Positions 27,994 to 36,654 of a stretch of DNA of 64,000 nucleotides are shown piece by piece (positions within the stretch are counted from its first letter, which is position 1; every line of letters begins with the position of its first letter). The position numbers were made by a program, and so were the translations under genes. The notes beneath the pieces are model-generated. The model did no database searches. It had not been told where the DNA came from and saw only the letters and a list, made by a program, of their open reading frames with translations. This DNA is from Nesterenkonia ebinurensis (lineage in GTDB: Bacteria; Actinomycetota; Actinomycetes; Actinomycetales; Micrococcaceae), in assembly GCF_008711175.1 (NCBI RefSeq), contig NZ_VWNF01000045.1, positions 124,001 to 188,000 on the forward strand. The letters run 5' to 3'.

Positions 27994-29049
27994 TCAGCTC
28001 AGCACCCGGCCGGTGCGGCGGATGTGGCGGGCCAGCTTCAGCAGCCCTTCGTCGATGCTGACCTGCGGGGTCCAGCCCAGCACATCACGAGTGTGCCGCT
28101 GGTCGAACCAGTGGGCGGTGGAGAGCTGCTCGGCCAAGAACCGGGTCATCGGAGGCTCATCCTCATGCGGGCCGGTGACTGCCCAGAGCTTCTCCACCAC
28201 AGCACCGGCGCCCTTGGCCAGCCGCGGGGGCACCCGCAGCTTGGGCGGTTTGGCCCCGCCGGCCGCAGCAATGCCCATCAGCAGCTCTCCGATCGGCCGC
28301 GGCTCCCCATTGGTGACCACCAGGCGCCGCTGCTCAGCAGGCAGTTCAGCAATTCTGGGCAGGTGCCGCAGCCCGGCGGCGAAGGCCTCCACCGCATTGT
28401 CGATGTAGAGCGTGTCCACCAGGGGAGCCCCGGTGCCCAGCAGCGGCAACCTGCCGGATTTGGCCCGGTCGATGATACGTGTGGTCAGCTGCCCGTCGCC
28501 CGGACCCCACACCAGGTGCGGGCGCATGATGAGCACCTTCATACCCACTTCGGCCCGGGCTTCGGCGATCAGCTCAGCCTCAGCCTTGGTCTGGGCATAG
28601 TAGCCCTCCGCGTGAACCGGGTCAGCCGGGCCGGCCCCAGCACCCACCAGGGAGGACCCGCTGTGCGCCACGGAGGGGGAGGAGACGTGCAGTACGTGGT
28701 TCACTCCGGCGCCCCAGGCGGCATCCAGCAGACGTTCCGTGCCGCCGATATTGACCTGTTCGAACTCCTCGCGCCGGCCGGAGACCGAAACCTTGGCCGC
28801 CATGTGGACCACCGCATCCTGGCCGGCCACTGCAGTCTCGACTGGCTCAGCCTCGGTCAGGGAGCCGCGCACATCGCGCACTGTGCTCAGTCCGGAGGGG
28901 CTGCGCTGCAGAGTAGTCACCTGGTAGCCCAGCTCAGCCAGCCTGGCGGCCACGCTGCGGCCGAGCAGACCTGAGGCACCGGTCACCAAGACCCTAGCCC
29001 CTGGGGTGATCTGATCCTGGTACTGTGCTCTTCTGCGCTGAGGGCTCAC
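27994..29049 (-). CDS. oleD: OleD-like NAD(P)H-dependent 2-alkyl-3-oxoalkanoate reductase
   Basis: 351 residues from a GTG overlapping the oleBC stop. Extended SDR / 3-beta-HSD type: VTGASGLLGRSVAARLAELG, DAVVHMAAKVS, and YxxxK in EGYYAQTKAEAEL. OleD reduces the beta-keto acid made by OleA to the beta-hydroxy acid that OleC turns into a beta-lactone. It is the last gene of the cluster, translationally coupled to oleBC. Confidence 0.85.
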   Translation of the reverse strand: MSPQRRRAQYQDQITPGARVLVTGASGLLGRSVAARLAELGYQVTTLQRSPSGLSTVRDVRGSLTEAEPVETAVAGQDAVVHMAAKVSVSGRREEFEQVNIGGTERLLDAAWGAGVNHVLHVSSPSVAHSGSSLVGAGAGPADPVHAEGYYAQTKAEAELIAEARAEVGMKVLIMRPHLVWGPGDGQLTTRIIDRAKSGRLPLLGTGAPLVDTLYIDNAVEAFAAGLRHLPRIAELPAEQRRLVVTNGEPRPIGELLMGIAAAGGAKPPKLRVPPRLAKGAGAVVEKLWAVTGPHEDEPPMTRFLAEQLSTAHWFDQRHTRDVLGWTPQVSIDEGLLKLARHIRRTGRVLS

Positions 29050-31760
29050 GGTGCCGTCACCTCTGCGGCCCAGACGGCCAGTCTGCTGCGGTCAATCTTG
29101 GAGTTATGCCGGATATCGGTGGGCAGCGCCTCCACCACCAGCACTCCGGCTACCGGCACCGCAGCGGAGGCCTCACGTACCCGACGGCTGACCTCCGGCC
29201 GTGCCAGGGGAGAGGAGCCAACACTGAGCTGCTCACCGTCAGCAGGTTCCAGGACGACGACGACGGCCTGGGTTCCTGCCGGACCCACGCCCACGGCGGC
29301 CGAACGGCTCACTTCAGGCAGGGTGTCTACGGGGGTCTCCACGGCTCCGGGGCCCACCGGGCCCTCCGGGGTGGTGATCACATGCTGGAGACGGCCTTGG
29401 ATCCAGAGCCGGCCGGCGGTGTCGAAATGCCCGATGTCTCCGGTGCGGTGCCAGAGCAGTCCGCGGTGGTGGTCTCGGCGAGAGCGCCGATCGGTGTGCC
29501 AGAGCCGGTCATAGCCGGCTTTGAGATGGGCGGCCGAGACCACAATCTCACTCAGTACCCCAGGGGTATCCTCCGGGTTCTGCAGGGTCTCGGCGGGCCG
29601 GCCCAGGTCATCCAGCGGTGCTACGGCAAACTCCACCCCGTCCACTGGTCTGCCCACGCAGACTCCAGGCTGCCCGGCAGTCATGGCCTGGTGGATCTGC
29701 TCCCGGGTGATATCGGCCTGCAGCAAGCCCTCGGTCATCCCGTAGGGGGTGTGCAGCTCCGCGTGGGGGAACAGCTCCTGGACCTGGTCCAGCAGCACCG
29801 GATGTACCGGCGCGCCGGCGGAGAGCACCAGTGTGATTCCGGTCAGATCCCGCCTCATCTCCTCGCTGAGCTGCTCTGCGGTGGCCACCACATTGGCCAG
29901 TGCCGCAGGGGAGCCGAAGAACATGGTGGCCCGACCCTCCCGGGCGGCTGCCGCCACCGCTGCAGCGGTGAGTGTGGCCGGTTTGGTCACCGTCATGTCT
30001 GGGGTCACTGAGCTGGCACCGATGGCCGGGCCCAGCAGGGCGAAAGGAGCAAATCCGGCGATGAGTGAGGCCCCGGGTTGGATGGCGAAGGTGCGCCGTA
30101 GCAGCGCCACCAGGGCGCCCAGCCGGGCGTGGGTATAGATCACGCCCTTGGCCGGACCGGTGGATCCGGAGGTGAACAGCACTGCTGCGGGGTGCTCACC
30201 GGCGGGCAGCGGCACCCTGTCCAGCTCAGCGGACCTGTTGCCGCGCAGCAGGCGCTCCACGGAGGCCTCCACCCCGGCCAGCCTGGCAGTCCGCGGGGAG
30301 AGCGCATCAACACTGATCCGCCGACCGGGCCAACCCAATGCGGTGGCTACGGTCAGTCCCGGCTTCTCGCCGATCACCCAGTCGGGCCAGGCGCTGCGCA
30401 CCGCACGGGTCAGCCCCTTCAGCCCGAGTCCGGCATCGGCGACAACCGCCACCGCGCCCAGCCGCAGACAGGCATAGAGGATCACCGTGAGCTGGTTGCC
30501 GGGCTGGACCAGCAGGCTGACCCGGTCCCCGGAGCGGATGCCGAGCTCGTGCAGGCCGGAGGCCAGCACATCGACCTGCTCCTTCAGCTGCTGCCAGCTC
30601 AGTGACCTGGAGCCAGATGCGTCCAGTTCCACCACCGCGGAAGCCTCCCGGCGCCAGGAGGCGGCCAGCTCAGTGAGCTGTTCATGCAGGCCCAGGACCT
30701 GCCCAGCTGGTGGCGGGGATGAGGAAAGTGGGGCGGCGTCGCGCTCTCCGAAATGATCATCCAGCCAGGTGAAGAGCACCTCGGAGATGTTCCGGTCCTC
30801 AGCCACCAGGTGGCCCGCACCCTCAAACCGGTGCAGGTCAGCATCCGGGAGCCGGTCCAGCAGATCGTGCAGGTAGCGATCACGGAACACCGGATCCTTA
30901 GGCCCCCATACCAACAGGGCCGGATTCTCCCACTCCCGCAGTCCGGCGGAGGCCTCCTCCAGCACGGAGCGCGAAGCATGCTGAGCCAGGGCCGGAATAT
31001 CGGCCACGAAACCGCCGATGCCGCCGCGGCCCAGCCGGGAGACATAGGGGGCTCGGTACGCTGCCGCCACCTTAGGGTTCAAGCCCCCCTCAGCCAGCGA
31101 AAGGGTGGTGCGCAGGAAAGCATCGGTGAGCACCGTGGAGGCGGGCAGCACCCCAGGGGCCATCGCGGCGCGCAGCGCCGGCGGCACCGGCTCCCCGGAG
31201 GGGTGGTCCACGGCAGTGTTGAGCGTGGTCACCGCATCCACACTGCTGCGGTGCCGCATCGCCCAGGCCAGGGAGATGATCCCACCCCAGTCGTGGCCCA
31301 GAGTCACCAGCGGGCGATCGGTGTCGATCTCCAGCGCATCGGCCAGGGCGTCTAAGTCCTCGAGCCGCTGCTCCAGGCGGCGGTAGCTGGGAGCGCCGGC
31401 GGAAGGTGGCTCAGGGTGGGCCAGCCGGTCGGAGAAGCCCATATCCAGCTGATCGGGGGCGATCACCCGCCAGGCGCTGCCGGGCTCAGCCCGATCCAGC
31501 GAATTCGTGAGCACTCCGCGCCACAGGTAGGACCAGGTGGGGTTTCCGTGCACGGCCAGAATGGTTCCGGTGGGCTGGATTCCCCGCGCCTGCAGGACAG
31601 GCCCGGTGTCCAGCACATGGAAGGTGCGCGGTCCGTCAGCGGACTTCGCAGTCACCAGCTGGGACCACCCCGGGTCCAGGCCGGGAAGCGGGGTTTCGGT
31701 CAGGGCGTGATGAGGCAGTCGGGCACGGTTTGCGGGGACGGGGCGCCACCAGCTCACCAT
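29046..31760 (-). CDS. oleBC: Fused OleB (beta-lactone decarboxylase) - OleC (beta-lactone synthetase)
   Basis: 904 residues. The N-terminal alpha/beta-hydrolase domain (about 15-345) is haloalkane-dehalogenase-like, with HGNPTWSYLWRGVL, nucleophile Asp157 in GHDWGG and His in EGAGHLVAED. The C-terminal adenylate-forming domain (about 370-900) has LFTSGSTGPAKGV, YGMTEG and HRTGDIG. Together they convert beta-hydroxy acid through a beta-lactone to a cis-olefin. The same fusion is known from Micrococcus and other actinobacteria. The ATG at 31760 overlaps the end of oleA by seven bases. Confidence 0.88.
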   Translation of the reverse strand: MVSWWRPVPANRARLPHHALTETPLPGLDPGWSQLVTAKSADGPRTFHVLDTGPVLQARGIQPTGTILAVHGNPTWSYLWRGVLTNSLDRAEPGSAWRVIAPDQLDMGFSDRLAHPEPPSAGAPSYRRLEQRLEDLDALADALEIDTDRPLVTLGHDWGGIISLAWAMRHRSSVDAVTTLNTAVDHPSGEPVPPALRAAMAPGVLPASTVLTDAFLRTTLSLAEGGLNPKVAAAYRAPYVSRLGRGGIGGFVADIPALAQHASRSVLEEASAGLREWENPALLVWGPKDPVFRDRYLHDLLDRLPDADLHRFEGAGHLVAEDRNISEVLFTWLDDHFGERDAAPLSSSPPPAGQVLGLHEQLTELAASWRREASAVVELDASGSRSLSWQQLKEQVDVLASGLHELGIRSGDRVSLLVQPGNQLTVILYACLRLGAVAVVADAGLGLKGLTRAVRSAWPDWVIGEKPGLTVATALGWPGRRISVDALSPRTARLAGVEASVERLLRGNRSAELDRVPLPAGEHPAAVLFTSGSTGPAKGVIYTHARLGALVALLRRTFAIQPGASLIAGFAPFALLGPAIGASSVTPDMTVTKPATLTAAAVAAAAREGRATMFFGSPAALANVVATAEQLSEEMRRDLTGITLVLSAGAPVHPVLLDQVQELFPHAELHTPYGMTEGLLQADITREQIHQAMTAGQPGVCVGRPVDGVEFAVAPLDDLGRPAETLQNPEDTPGVLSEIVVSAAHLKAGYDRLWHTDRRSRRDHHRGLLWHRTGDIGHFDTAGRLWIQGRLQHVITTPEGPVGPGAVETPVDTLPEVSRSAAVGVGPAGTQAVVVVLEPADGEQLSVGSSPLARPEVSRRVREASAAVPVAGVLVVEALPTDIRHNSKIDRSRLAVWAAEVTAP

Positions 31761-32797
31761 TGGATCTCCACCATCGCGGTGTTGAGCCCGGAACCCACTC
31801 CCATGCAGAGCACCCGGGAGCCTGTGCCGAGCTGCTCAGCCTCCCGTGCCAGGGTGATCGGCAGTGAGGCCGGTCCTACATTGCCCAGCTCGGGGTAGGT
31901 GACCGGCACGCGCTTCTTGTCCAGTTTGGCGGCCTTGATGATTGAGGAGGTGTGCAGTGCCGAGACCTGGTGGGTGACATAGGAGTCCATCTGCTGCCAG
32001 TCGAAGTGGACCTTGGCGTCGTCCCAGGCATCCATCACCAGTTCCAGCCCGCCGTCCAGCAGCCCGCGGGCATCGGTGAACATACCGTGGTGGTCGCCTA
32101 CGCAGAGTCCGTGGTGCTGGGTGGCGGCCCGGGTGACCCCGCCGATGATCCGGTGTCCCTCCGGGTGGGCATCAGCGGGGCCCACCACTGCCGCGGCAGC
32201 CCCGCAGCCTAAGGTCAGGGAGGCGAACTCGCTCATGAAGTCGTCCCGGGAAAGGTTGTCGTCCAGGGAATTGATCCGCTTCACGGTGGCCTCCTGCACC
32301 TTGCGGGCGTCCTCACCGTTGACGATGAGCACATAGCGGGCTTGGCCGGCGTCGATCAGCGTGGAGGCCAGGGTTATCGCGTTGACGAACCCCAGGCAGG
32401 CGTTGGTGATGTCGAAGTTCATCGCGGAGCTGGGCAGGCCCAGATCATGATGGATGCCCACCGCTACGCTGGGTTCGAGGTGTTCGCGGGTCACCGAGGT
32501 GTTGATCATCACCGAGATCTCACCGGGGTGAACACCGGCAGCATTGAGTGCTTTGCGCCCAGCCTCTGCGGTGGCGGTGCGGACTTCGCCGTCGGCCCGC
32601 CAGTTCCGCCGGGCTTTGACCCCGGCAACCCGCTGCAGCAGGCCGGTGGGCAGCCGCAGCCGCTTCAGCGCATCCGCCAGCCGACCGTCGAGCTCCTTGG
32701 AGGTCAGCACCTCCGGAGCCTCCACCTCAGCCACCGAAAGCAGGGCAGCATTGCGGTGATGGAACGTGGCGTTTCCGCCGTCCTGGGTTTGCAGCAC
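31754..32797 (-). CDS. oleA: OleA, thiolase-fold acyl-CoA head-to-head condensing enzyme
   Basis: 347 residues. FabH/thiolase fold with catalytic Cys134 in DITNACLGFVNA, His276 in VTHQVS and Asn306 in ELGNVGPAS. Glu105 in TREHLEPS corresponds to the OleA base. It condenses two fatty acyl-CoAs to a 2-alkyl-3-oxoalkanoate, the first step of C27-C31 olefin synthesis. The start is a GTG six bases after GATAAT, so probably leaderless. It is the first gene of the ole operon. Confidence 0.9.
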   Translation of the reverse strand: MLQTQDGGNATFHHRNAALLSVAEVEAPEVLTSKELDGRLADALKRLRLPTGLLQRVAGVKARRNWRADGEVRTATAEAGRKALNAAGVHPGEISVMINTSVTREHLEPSVAVGIHHDLGLPSSAMNFDITNACLGFVNAITLASTLIDAGQARYVLIVNGEDARKVQEATVKRINSLDDNLSRDDFMSEFASLTLGCGAAAAVVGPADAHPEGHRIIGGVTRAATQHHGLCVGDHHGMFTDARGLLDGGLELVMDAWDDAKVHFDWQQMDSYVTHQVSALHTSSIIKAAKLDKKRVPVTYPELGNVGPASLPITLAREAEQLGTGSRVLCMGVGSGLNTAMVEIQW

Positions 32798-32889
32798 CGC
32801 TCCATTATCCAGAATCAGAGCAGGGCCCGCTAATCGTTACTCTGCGTCTCGAAAATACTGCTGGCCCCGCACCGTTACTATGGATGGTT

Positions 32890-33504
32890 ATGGGCACATC
32901 CACTGTCTCGCTCAAGGCGGCCATCGACCGCGGCGGGTTCTACCCCTCCCTGGTGAACCACACTGTCACCGAGGCCCTCGACGGGCGGGCCCCGGAGCAG
33001 CAGATCGTGCATGTGGACACCCACTTCGACTATGAGGAGGTCCACCGGCACATCACCGTGGTGGTTCTGGCCGAGGACGTGATGGTGGTAGCCCACCTGG
33101 ACGACCACGACGCAGAGGACGACGCCGCCCCCCACCCGGAGAACACTCCGGCTGACACCCCTGCCGAGGTAGTGGCCAGGATCTCCACCGAGGTGGTCCC
33201 AGTGGCACGGATCCGCTCGCTGATCCTCTCTGAAGTGCACCGGCACCCGGACCGCTTCGACCCGCAGCGCGGACTGGCCGAGGTCACCCTGAACATCAAC
33301 TGGACCGGCGGCGCCCGGTTCGACTCCATGCCGGCCGACTGCGGGAACCCCGAATGCATGGCCGACCACGGTGACACTGGCAGCTTTGTGCCAGAAGACA
33401 TCACCCTGCGCATAGCCGCCACCGCTGAAGGTGACACGGCCGTGGATGAGGCGCGCAGCTTTGTCCGAGCCCTGCGCCGTGCCGTGGTGAAGTTTTCCCG
33501 GTGA
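32890..33504 (+). CDS. DUF5998 protein, probable phosphodiesterase-associated
   Basis: 204 residues from the second of two close ATGs (32884, 32890); TACTAT at 32876-32881 suggests a very short leader or none. The family opening LKAAIDRGGFYPSLVNHTVTEAL and the sequence FDYEEVHRHITVVVLAEDVM are recognisable. A mid-chain acidic/Pro linker and CGNPECMADHG with two Cys are visible. The biochemical role is unknown. The stop overlaps the start of the phosphodiesterase-like gene, so the pair is coupled. Confidence 0.8.
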   Translation: MGTSTVSLKAAIDRGGFYPSLVNHTVTEALDGRAPEQQIVHVDTHFDYEEVHRHITVVVLAEDVMVVAHLDDHDAEDDAAPHPENTPADTPAEVVARISTEVVPVARIRSLILSEVHRHPDRFDPQRGLAEVTLNINWTGGARFDSMPADCGNPECMADHGDTGSFVPEDITLRIAATAEGDTAVDEARSFVRALRRAVVKFSR

Positions 33505-34712
33505 TTCCGGCCCCCGACTATGCGGGCGCGAATCTGCGCCATGTGCTGACCTCCGCGGCGGCCGGACTGGGACTTAGCGGTTTCCAGAACCGGCTCGGAG
33601 TGCCGGAAGCCAGCATCACCGTGGTCATCCTCGCTGACGGCCTGGGTGAGAAGAACCTGGCCGCACATACCGGTCACGCTCGGTTCCTGGCCTCAGCCTG
33701 GCGAAGCAGCAACACTGCGAAAGTGCTTGACTGCGGGGCCCCGGCCACCACCGCCTGCTCCCTGACCTCGCTCGGCACCGGTCTGCCCCCGGGTCAGCAC
33801 GGATTGCTCGGCTACGATCTCTACGCCCCCCACCTGGGCCGGGTGGTCAACCAATTGGGCAGTTGGCCCAAGGACCTGGATCCCGCAGCCTGGCAGCCGC
33901 ATCCCACAGTCCTCCAGCAGGCGGTTGACGCCGGGGCACAGGTGGCCACCGTCTCGCGCACCGAGTTCCGCTCATCTCCGCTGACCCGGGCTGCGCTGCA
34001 GCACTCCGGGGACTTCCTGGGCGCCACCGGTCTGGAGGCACGGTTCGCTGCTGCCGCAGACTGGATCGGGCAGAATCGCCGGGCCATCGGAATCCGCCAG
34101 GGGCCGCCGGCCCCGCTGCTGGTCTACCTCTATGTGGATGAGATCGACGACGCCGGCCATGAATTCGGAGTCGACTCCCCGCAGTGGCGAGGGCACCTGG
34201 AGGACCTCGATGCCGCGGCCCGCCGGTTCAGCCAACAGCTGACTGCCCGGTACGGGGAGCAGGCGAGCATACTGCTCACCGCCGACCACGGGATGGTGGA
34301 TGTGGCCGAACCTGACCGGATCGACATCAGTGAGCGGGCTGAGCTGCTGGACGGTGTGGCACATACCGCCGGGGACCCGCGGATGATCTACCTCCATGTC
34401 GAGCCGGGGCAGGATGCAGAGAAGCTGGCCAGCCGCTGGCGGGCAGAGTTCGGCGACTCAGCCTGGGTGCTCACGCGCAGTGCAGCGGTGGATGATGGAT
34501 GGTTCGGCGCTGCACAGCACGGGGGTGAGGTGGAAGACCGGGTGCTGGATCGGATCGGGGACGTGATCATCGCCGTGCATGCCCCCATCGGCATCTACCA
34601 CATCGCCAGAACGGGTAAGCACTTCCTGAAGATGGTTGGGCTGCACGGTTCGATCACCGACACTGAGCGCCAGGTGCCGCTCCTTGAGCTCACCGGCCGC
34701 AGCTTCAGCTAA
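33501..34712 (+). CDS. Alkaline-phosphatase superfamily nucleotide pyrophosphatase/phosphodiesterase
   Basis: 403 residues from a GTG overlapping the DUF5998 stop. Metal-binding residues typical of the superfamily: Asp in VVILADGLGEKN, the nucleophile Thr region APATTACSLTSLGTG, Asp/His in YVDEIDDAGHEFG and DH in LLTADHGMVDV. His near the C terminus in PIGIYHIARTGKH. It hydrolyses phosphodiester or pyrophosphate bonds; the substrate is unknown. It ends 120 bp before the sepH 3' end, in the duplicated region. Confidence 0.85.
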   Translation: MIPAPDYAGANLRHVLTSAAAGLGLSGFQNRLGVPEASITVVILADGLGEKNLAAHTGHARFLASAWRSSNTAKVLDCGAPATTACSLTSLGTGLPPGQHGLLGYDLYAPHLGRVVNQLGSWPKDLDPAAWQPHPTVLQQAVDAGAQVATVSRTEFRSSPLTRAALQHSGDFLGATGLEARFAAAADWIGQNRRAIGIRQGPPAPLLVYLYVDEIDDAGHEFGVDSPQWRGHLEDLDAAARRFSQQLTARYGEQASILLTADHGMVDVAEPDRIDISERAELLDGVAHTAGDPRMIYLHVEPGQDAEKLASRWRAEFGDSAWVLTRSAAVDDGWFGAAQHGGEVEDRVLDRIGDVIIAVHAPIGIYHIARTGKHFLKMVGLHGSITDTERQVPLLELTGRSFS

Positions 34713-34750
34713 ATCCTTGCCCCCGAACAGAATGTCATCCCAGCGCGGCA
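34712..34750 (+). repeat. 39-bp direct repeat, left copy (duplicate of the sepH 3' end)
   Basis: Identical over 39 bases to 34832-34870, exactly 120 bp away. On the minus strand it reads the last codons of sepH (PRWDDILFGGKD). It flanks the dispersed repeat at 34748 on the left and begins within the stop codon of the phosphodiesterase gene. Confidence 0.9.
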
Positions 34751-34823
34751 GTGCTGGTCCCGGCGGCGGGTACACGCCCCGCACGCCTCTGGCTCGGCTG
34801 ACACCGAGCTTCACACCTGAAGG
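34748..34823 (+). repeat. Dispersed 75-bp repeat, copy flanked by direct repeats
   Basis: Begins GCAGTGCTGGTCCCGGC, ends with the small hairpin CTTCACACCTGAAG and a further G. It sits between the two 39-bp copies of the sepH 3' end and shares three bases with the left one. Confidence 0.8.
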
Positions 34824-34829
34824 ATGCCG

Positions 34830-35996
34830 CTAATCCTTGCCCCCGAACAGAATGTCATCCCAGCGCGGCATCGTCGGACGGCGGGATGATTTGCGCTTTT
34901 TCGGCTCCGGCTCAGCAGGTGCTTCAGGCTCGCTCTCACCAGCCTCATCGCCGGGCTCCTCGTAGCTGAAACCCCAGGCATCGGTGCCGAGCTGCCCGAT
35001 GTGCTCCTCCGTACGCTCCGCCTCGGGCTCAGGGGCCTCCTCTTCGAGTTTTTCGCCCAGTCCGGGCAGGGTGTCTTCAGTAGGCGGTGCTGCCCGCTTC
35101 GGTGTGGCAGCAGTCTCGGCCTGCTCATCCCGGGTCAGCAGGGTGGCCAGTTTCTCATCGCCGGACTCATCAGTGCCCAGGCGCTGTCCGCGGCGGGCAC
35201 GCAGAATCTCCAACAGGTCCTCATGGCTGGCCCCCTCGGTGCCAGGTGTATGCCGGGCAGCTGCTGCACTGCGCGGTGCAGGGGAGCCGGCGACGTCGCC
35301 ATCCACGTCGAAGGGCTCATCCACTGGGGCCAGTCTGCGGCCGCGGGAGGTGACCCGTGCAGGCGCGGTCGGCAGTGAGCTCAGCGACTCGGCCCATTTG
35401 TTCTCCGGACGCACGGTGCGCGCGGAGGGGTCGAAGGTCCACTCAGCGGGCGGCTTCTGCCCGATTCCACCGGCATGGGTCTCAGAGCTTCCGGGATCAA
35501 AGTCGCAGACCACGGCCCATAGCCCATCCTCCCGGCGCCAGGCATCCCAGCTCATAGTCGCCAGCGATACCCCAGCAGCACGCAGCTGCACCTTGACCAT
35601 CGCCTCCAGGGTGGCAGGGGCGTCGCCGAAGGCCAGTCGGTGCGTCTCAGCGCTGGAGGCTCGGGCAACCACGGTCTCCCTGGCCCGCCCGGCGAAGAAG
35701 GCCCGCTCATCGGCCACCGGACCGGCATAGCGCAGCACATGCTCCCGGCTCAGCCCAGAGTCGGCCACCACCTGGTCCAGCGTGGCACCGGCCCGCAGTC
35801 GGGCTTGGATATCCCGCGGCGAGAGCGCGGGAGAGGGCTTCTGACTCTCTGTGGACCCGGCAGAGGGAGCACGCCCCACAGCGGTGCGCAGCGCCTGGTC
35901 GATGTCCAGGGCATATTCGGTGCCGGCATCATCGCAGAGCAGCAGGCGCGGGGTCTGGCCCTCAGTCTCGACCCCCACGATCCGCAGATCCTGCAT
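34830..35996 (-). CDS. sepH: SepH, FtsZ-binding septation protein (DUF3071)
   Basis: 388 residues. The N-terminal DUF3071 domain starts MQDLRIVGVETEGQTPRLLL and contains the helix-turn-helix-like LSPRDIQARLRAGATLDQVVADSGLS. A long acidic, Pro/Ala-rich disordered region follows, and the conserved tail ends PRWDDILFGGKD. SepH stimulates FtsZ assembly in actinobacterial cell division. It has its own upstream region of 246 bp shared with the DUF4193 gene. Confidence 0.9.
   Translation of the reverse strand: MQDLRIVGVETEGQTPRLLLCDDAGTEYALDIDQALRTAVGRAPSAGSTESQKPSPALSPRDIQARLRAGATLDQVVADSGLSREHVLRYAGPVADERAFFAGRARETVVARASSAETHRLAFGDAPATLEAMVKVQLRAAGVSLATMSWDAWRREDGLWAVVCDFDPGSSETHAGGIGQKPPAEWTFDPSARTVRPENKWAESLSSLPTAPARVTSRGRRLAPVDEPFDVDGDVAGSPAPRSAAAARHTPGTEGASHEDLLEILRARRGQRLGTDESGDEKLATLLTRDEQAETAATPKRAAPPTEDTLPGLGEKLEEEAPEPEAERTEEHIGQLGTDAWGFSYEEPGDEAGESEPEAPAEPEPKKRKSSRRPTMPRWDDILFGGKD
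34832..34870 (+). repeat. 39-bp direct repeat, right copy (within sepH)
   Basis: This copy is the genuine 3' coding end of sepH. It matches 34712-34750 at every base; the bases just outside differ on both sides. Confidence 0.9.
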
Positions 35997-36136
35997 CAGC
36001 AGCGTCCTCCGTCAGTTATCCGTCGGTTAAAAGTTGCAGTCTTCTATCCGGCCACTGTATCGCGGCAGATGGGGCAAGTACCCGGTCGGCTCAACCCCGC
36101 CTGGAAGGATTCGGCGCGTAATGTGACGACCCCGAT

Positions 36137-36165
36137 TTGTCAGGCCGGTCCTGATACGACACAAT
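36137..36165 (+). promoter_or_regulatory. Predicted sigma-70-type promoter for the DUF4193 gene
   Basis: TTGTCA (36137-36142) and CACAAT (36160-36165) with a 17-bp spacer, about 77 bp upstream of the DUF4193 start. The surrounding 246-bp sepH/DUF4193 gap holds no gene that I can see. Confidence 0.4.
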
Positions 36166-36242
36166 CTGTGCGAACTTAAACGTCTGCTCAGGCGGCACCG
36201 ACCTGGGCTGAGGACGTAGGAACCACCATTGGAGCACCTGCT

Positions 36243-36542
36243 ATGGCTACAGATTATGATGCCCCGCGGAAAAGCGACGACGACGTCAACGAAGACTCCA
36301 TCGAGGAGCTGAAGAACCGCTCCACCAACCGGCAGTCGGCTGTGGTTGACGAGGATGAGGCCGAGGCTGCCGAAGGCTTCGAGCTGCCCGGAGCCGACCT
36401 CTCCGACGAGGAGCTGCAGGTCCGGGTGCTTCCCGCCCAGGCCGATGAGTTCACCTGTGCCTCCTGCTTCCTGGTCCGCCACCGTTCCCAGGTGGCGCGT
36501 GAACAGAACGGCCAGTTCTTCTGTACCGACTGTGAGAGCTGA
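36243..36542 (+). CDS. DUF4193 zinc-ribbon-like protein
   Basis: 99 residues. The acidic N-terminal two thirds (KSDDDVNEDSIEELKNRSTNRQS) end in a four-cysteine module CASCFLVRHRSQVAREQNGQ...CTDC, a probable zinc site. Conserved in actinobacteria with dut and DUF3093 neighbours, as here. The function is unknown. A copy of the dispersed repeat begins at the base after its stop codon. Confidence 0.88.
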   Translation: MATDYDAPRKSDDDVNEDSIEELKNRSTNRQSAVVDEDEAEAAEGFELPGADLSDEELQVRVLPAQADEFTCASCFLVRHRSQVAREQNGQFFCTDCES

Positions 36543-36617
36543 GCAGTGTTGGTCCCGCCGGCGCGCACATGTCGCGCTCGGCTCTCGGCCAGCTGACGCT
36601 GGCCTTCACACCTGAAG
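36543..36617 (+). repeat. Dispersed 75-bp repeat, copy after DUF4193
   Basis: Begins GCAGTGTTGGTCCCGCC right after the DUF4193 stop and ends in the hairpin CTTCA-CACC-TGAAG. It fills most of the convergent gap to DUF3093. Confidence 0.75.
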
Positions 36618-36654
36618 TCGGCCGAATCGCTGTGCTCTCGGCCTCACACGCTGG

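Noticed and set aside
27994-32797. Polyketide or fatty acid synthesis cluster
   Set aside because: The ketosynthase-like gene has the OleA residues and the neighbours are OleBC and OleD; there is no acyl carrier protein.
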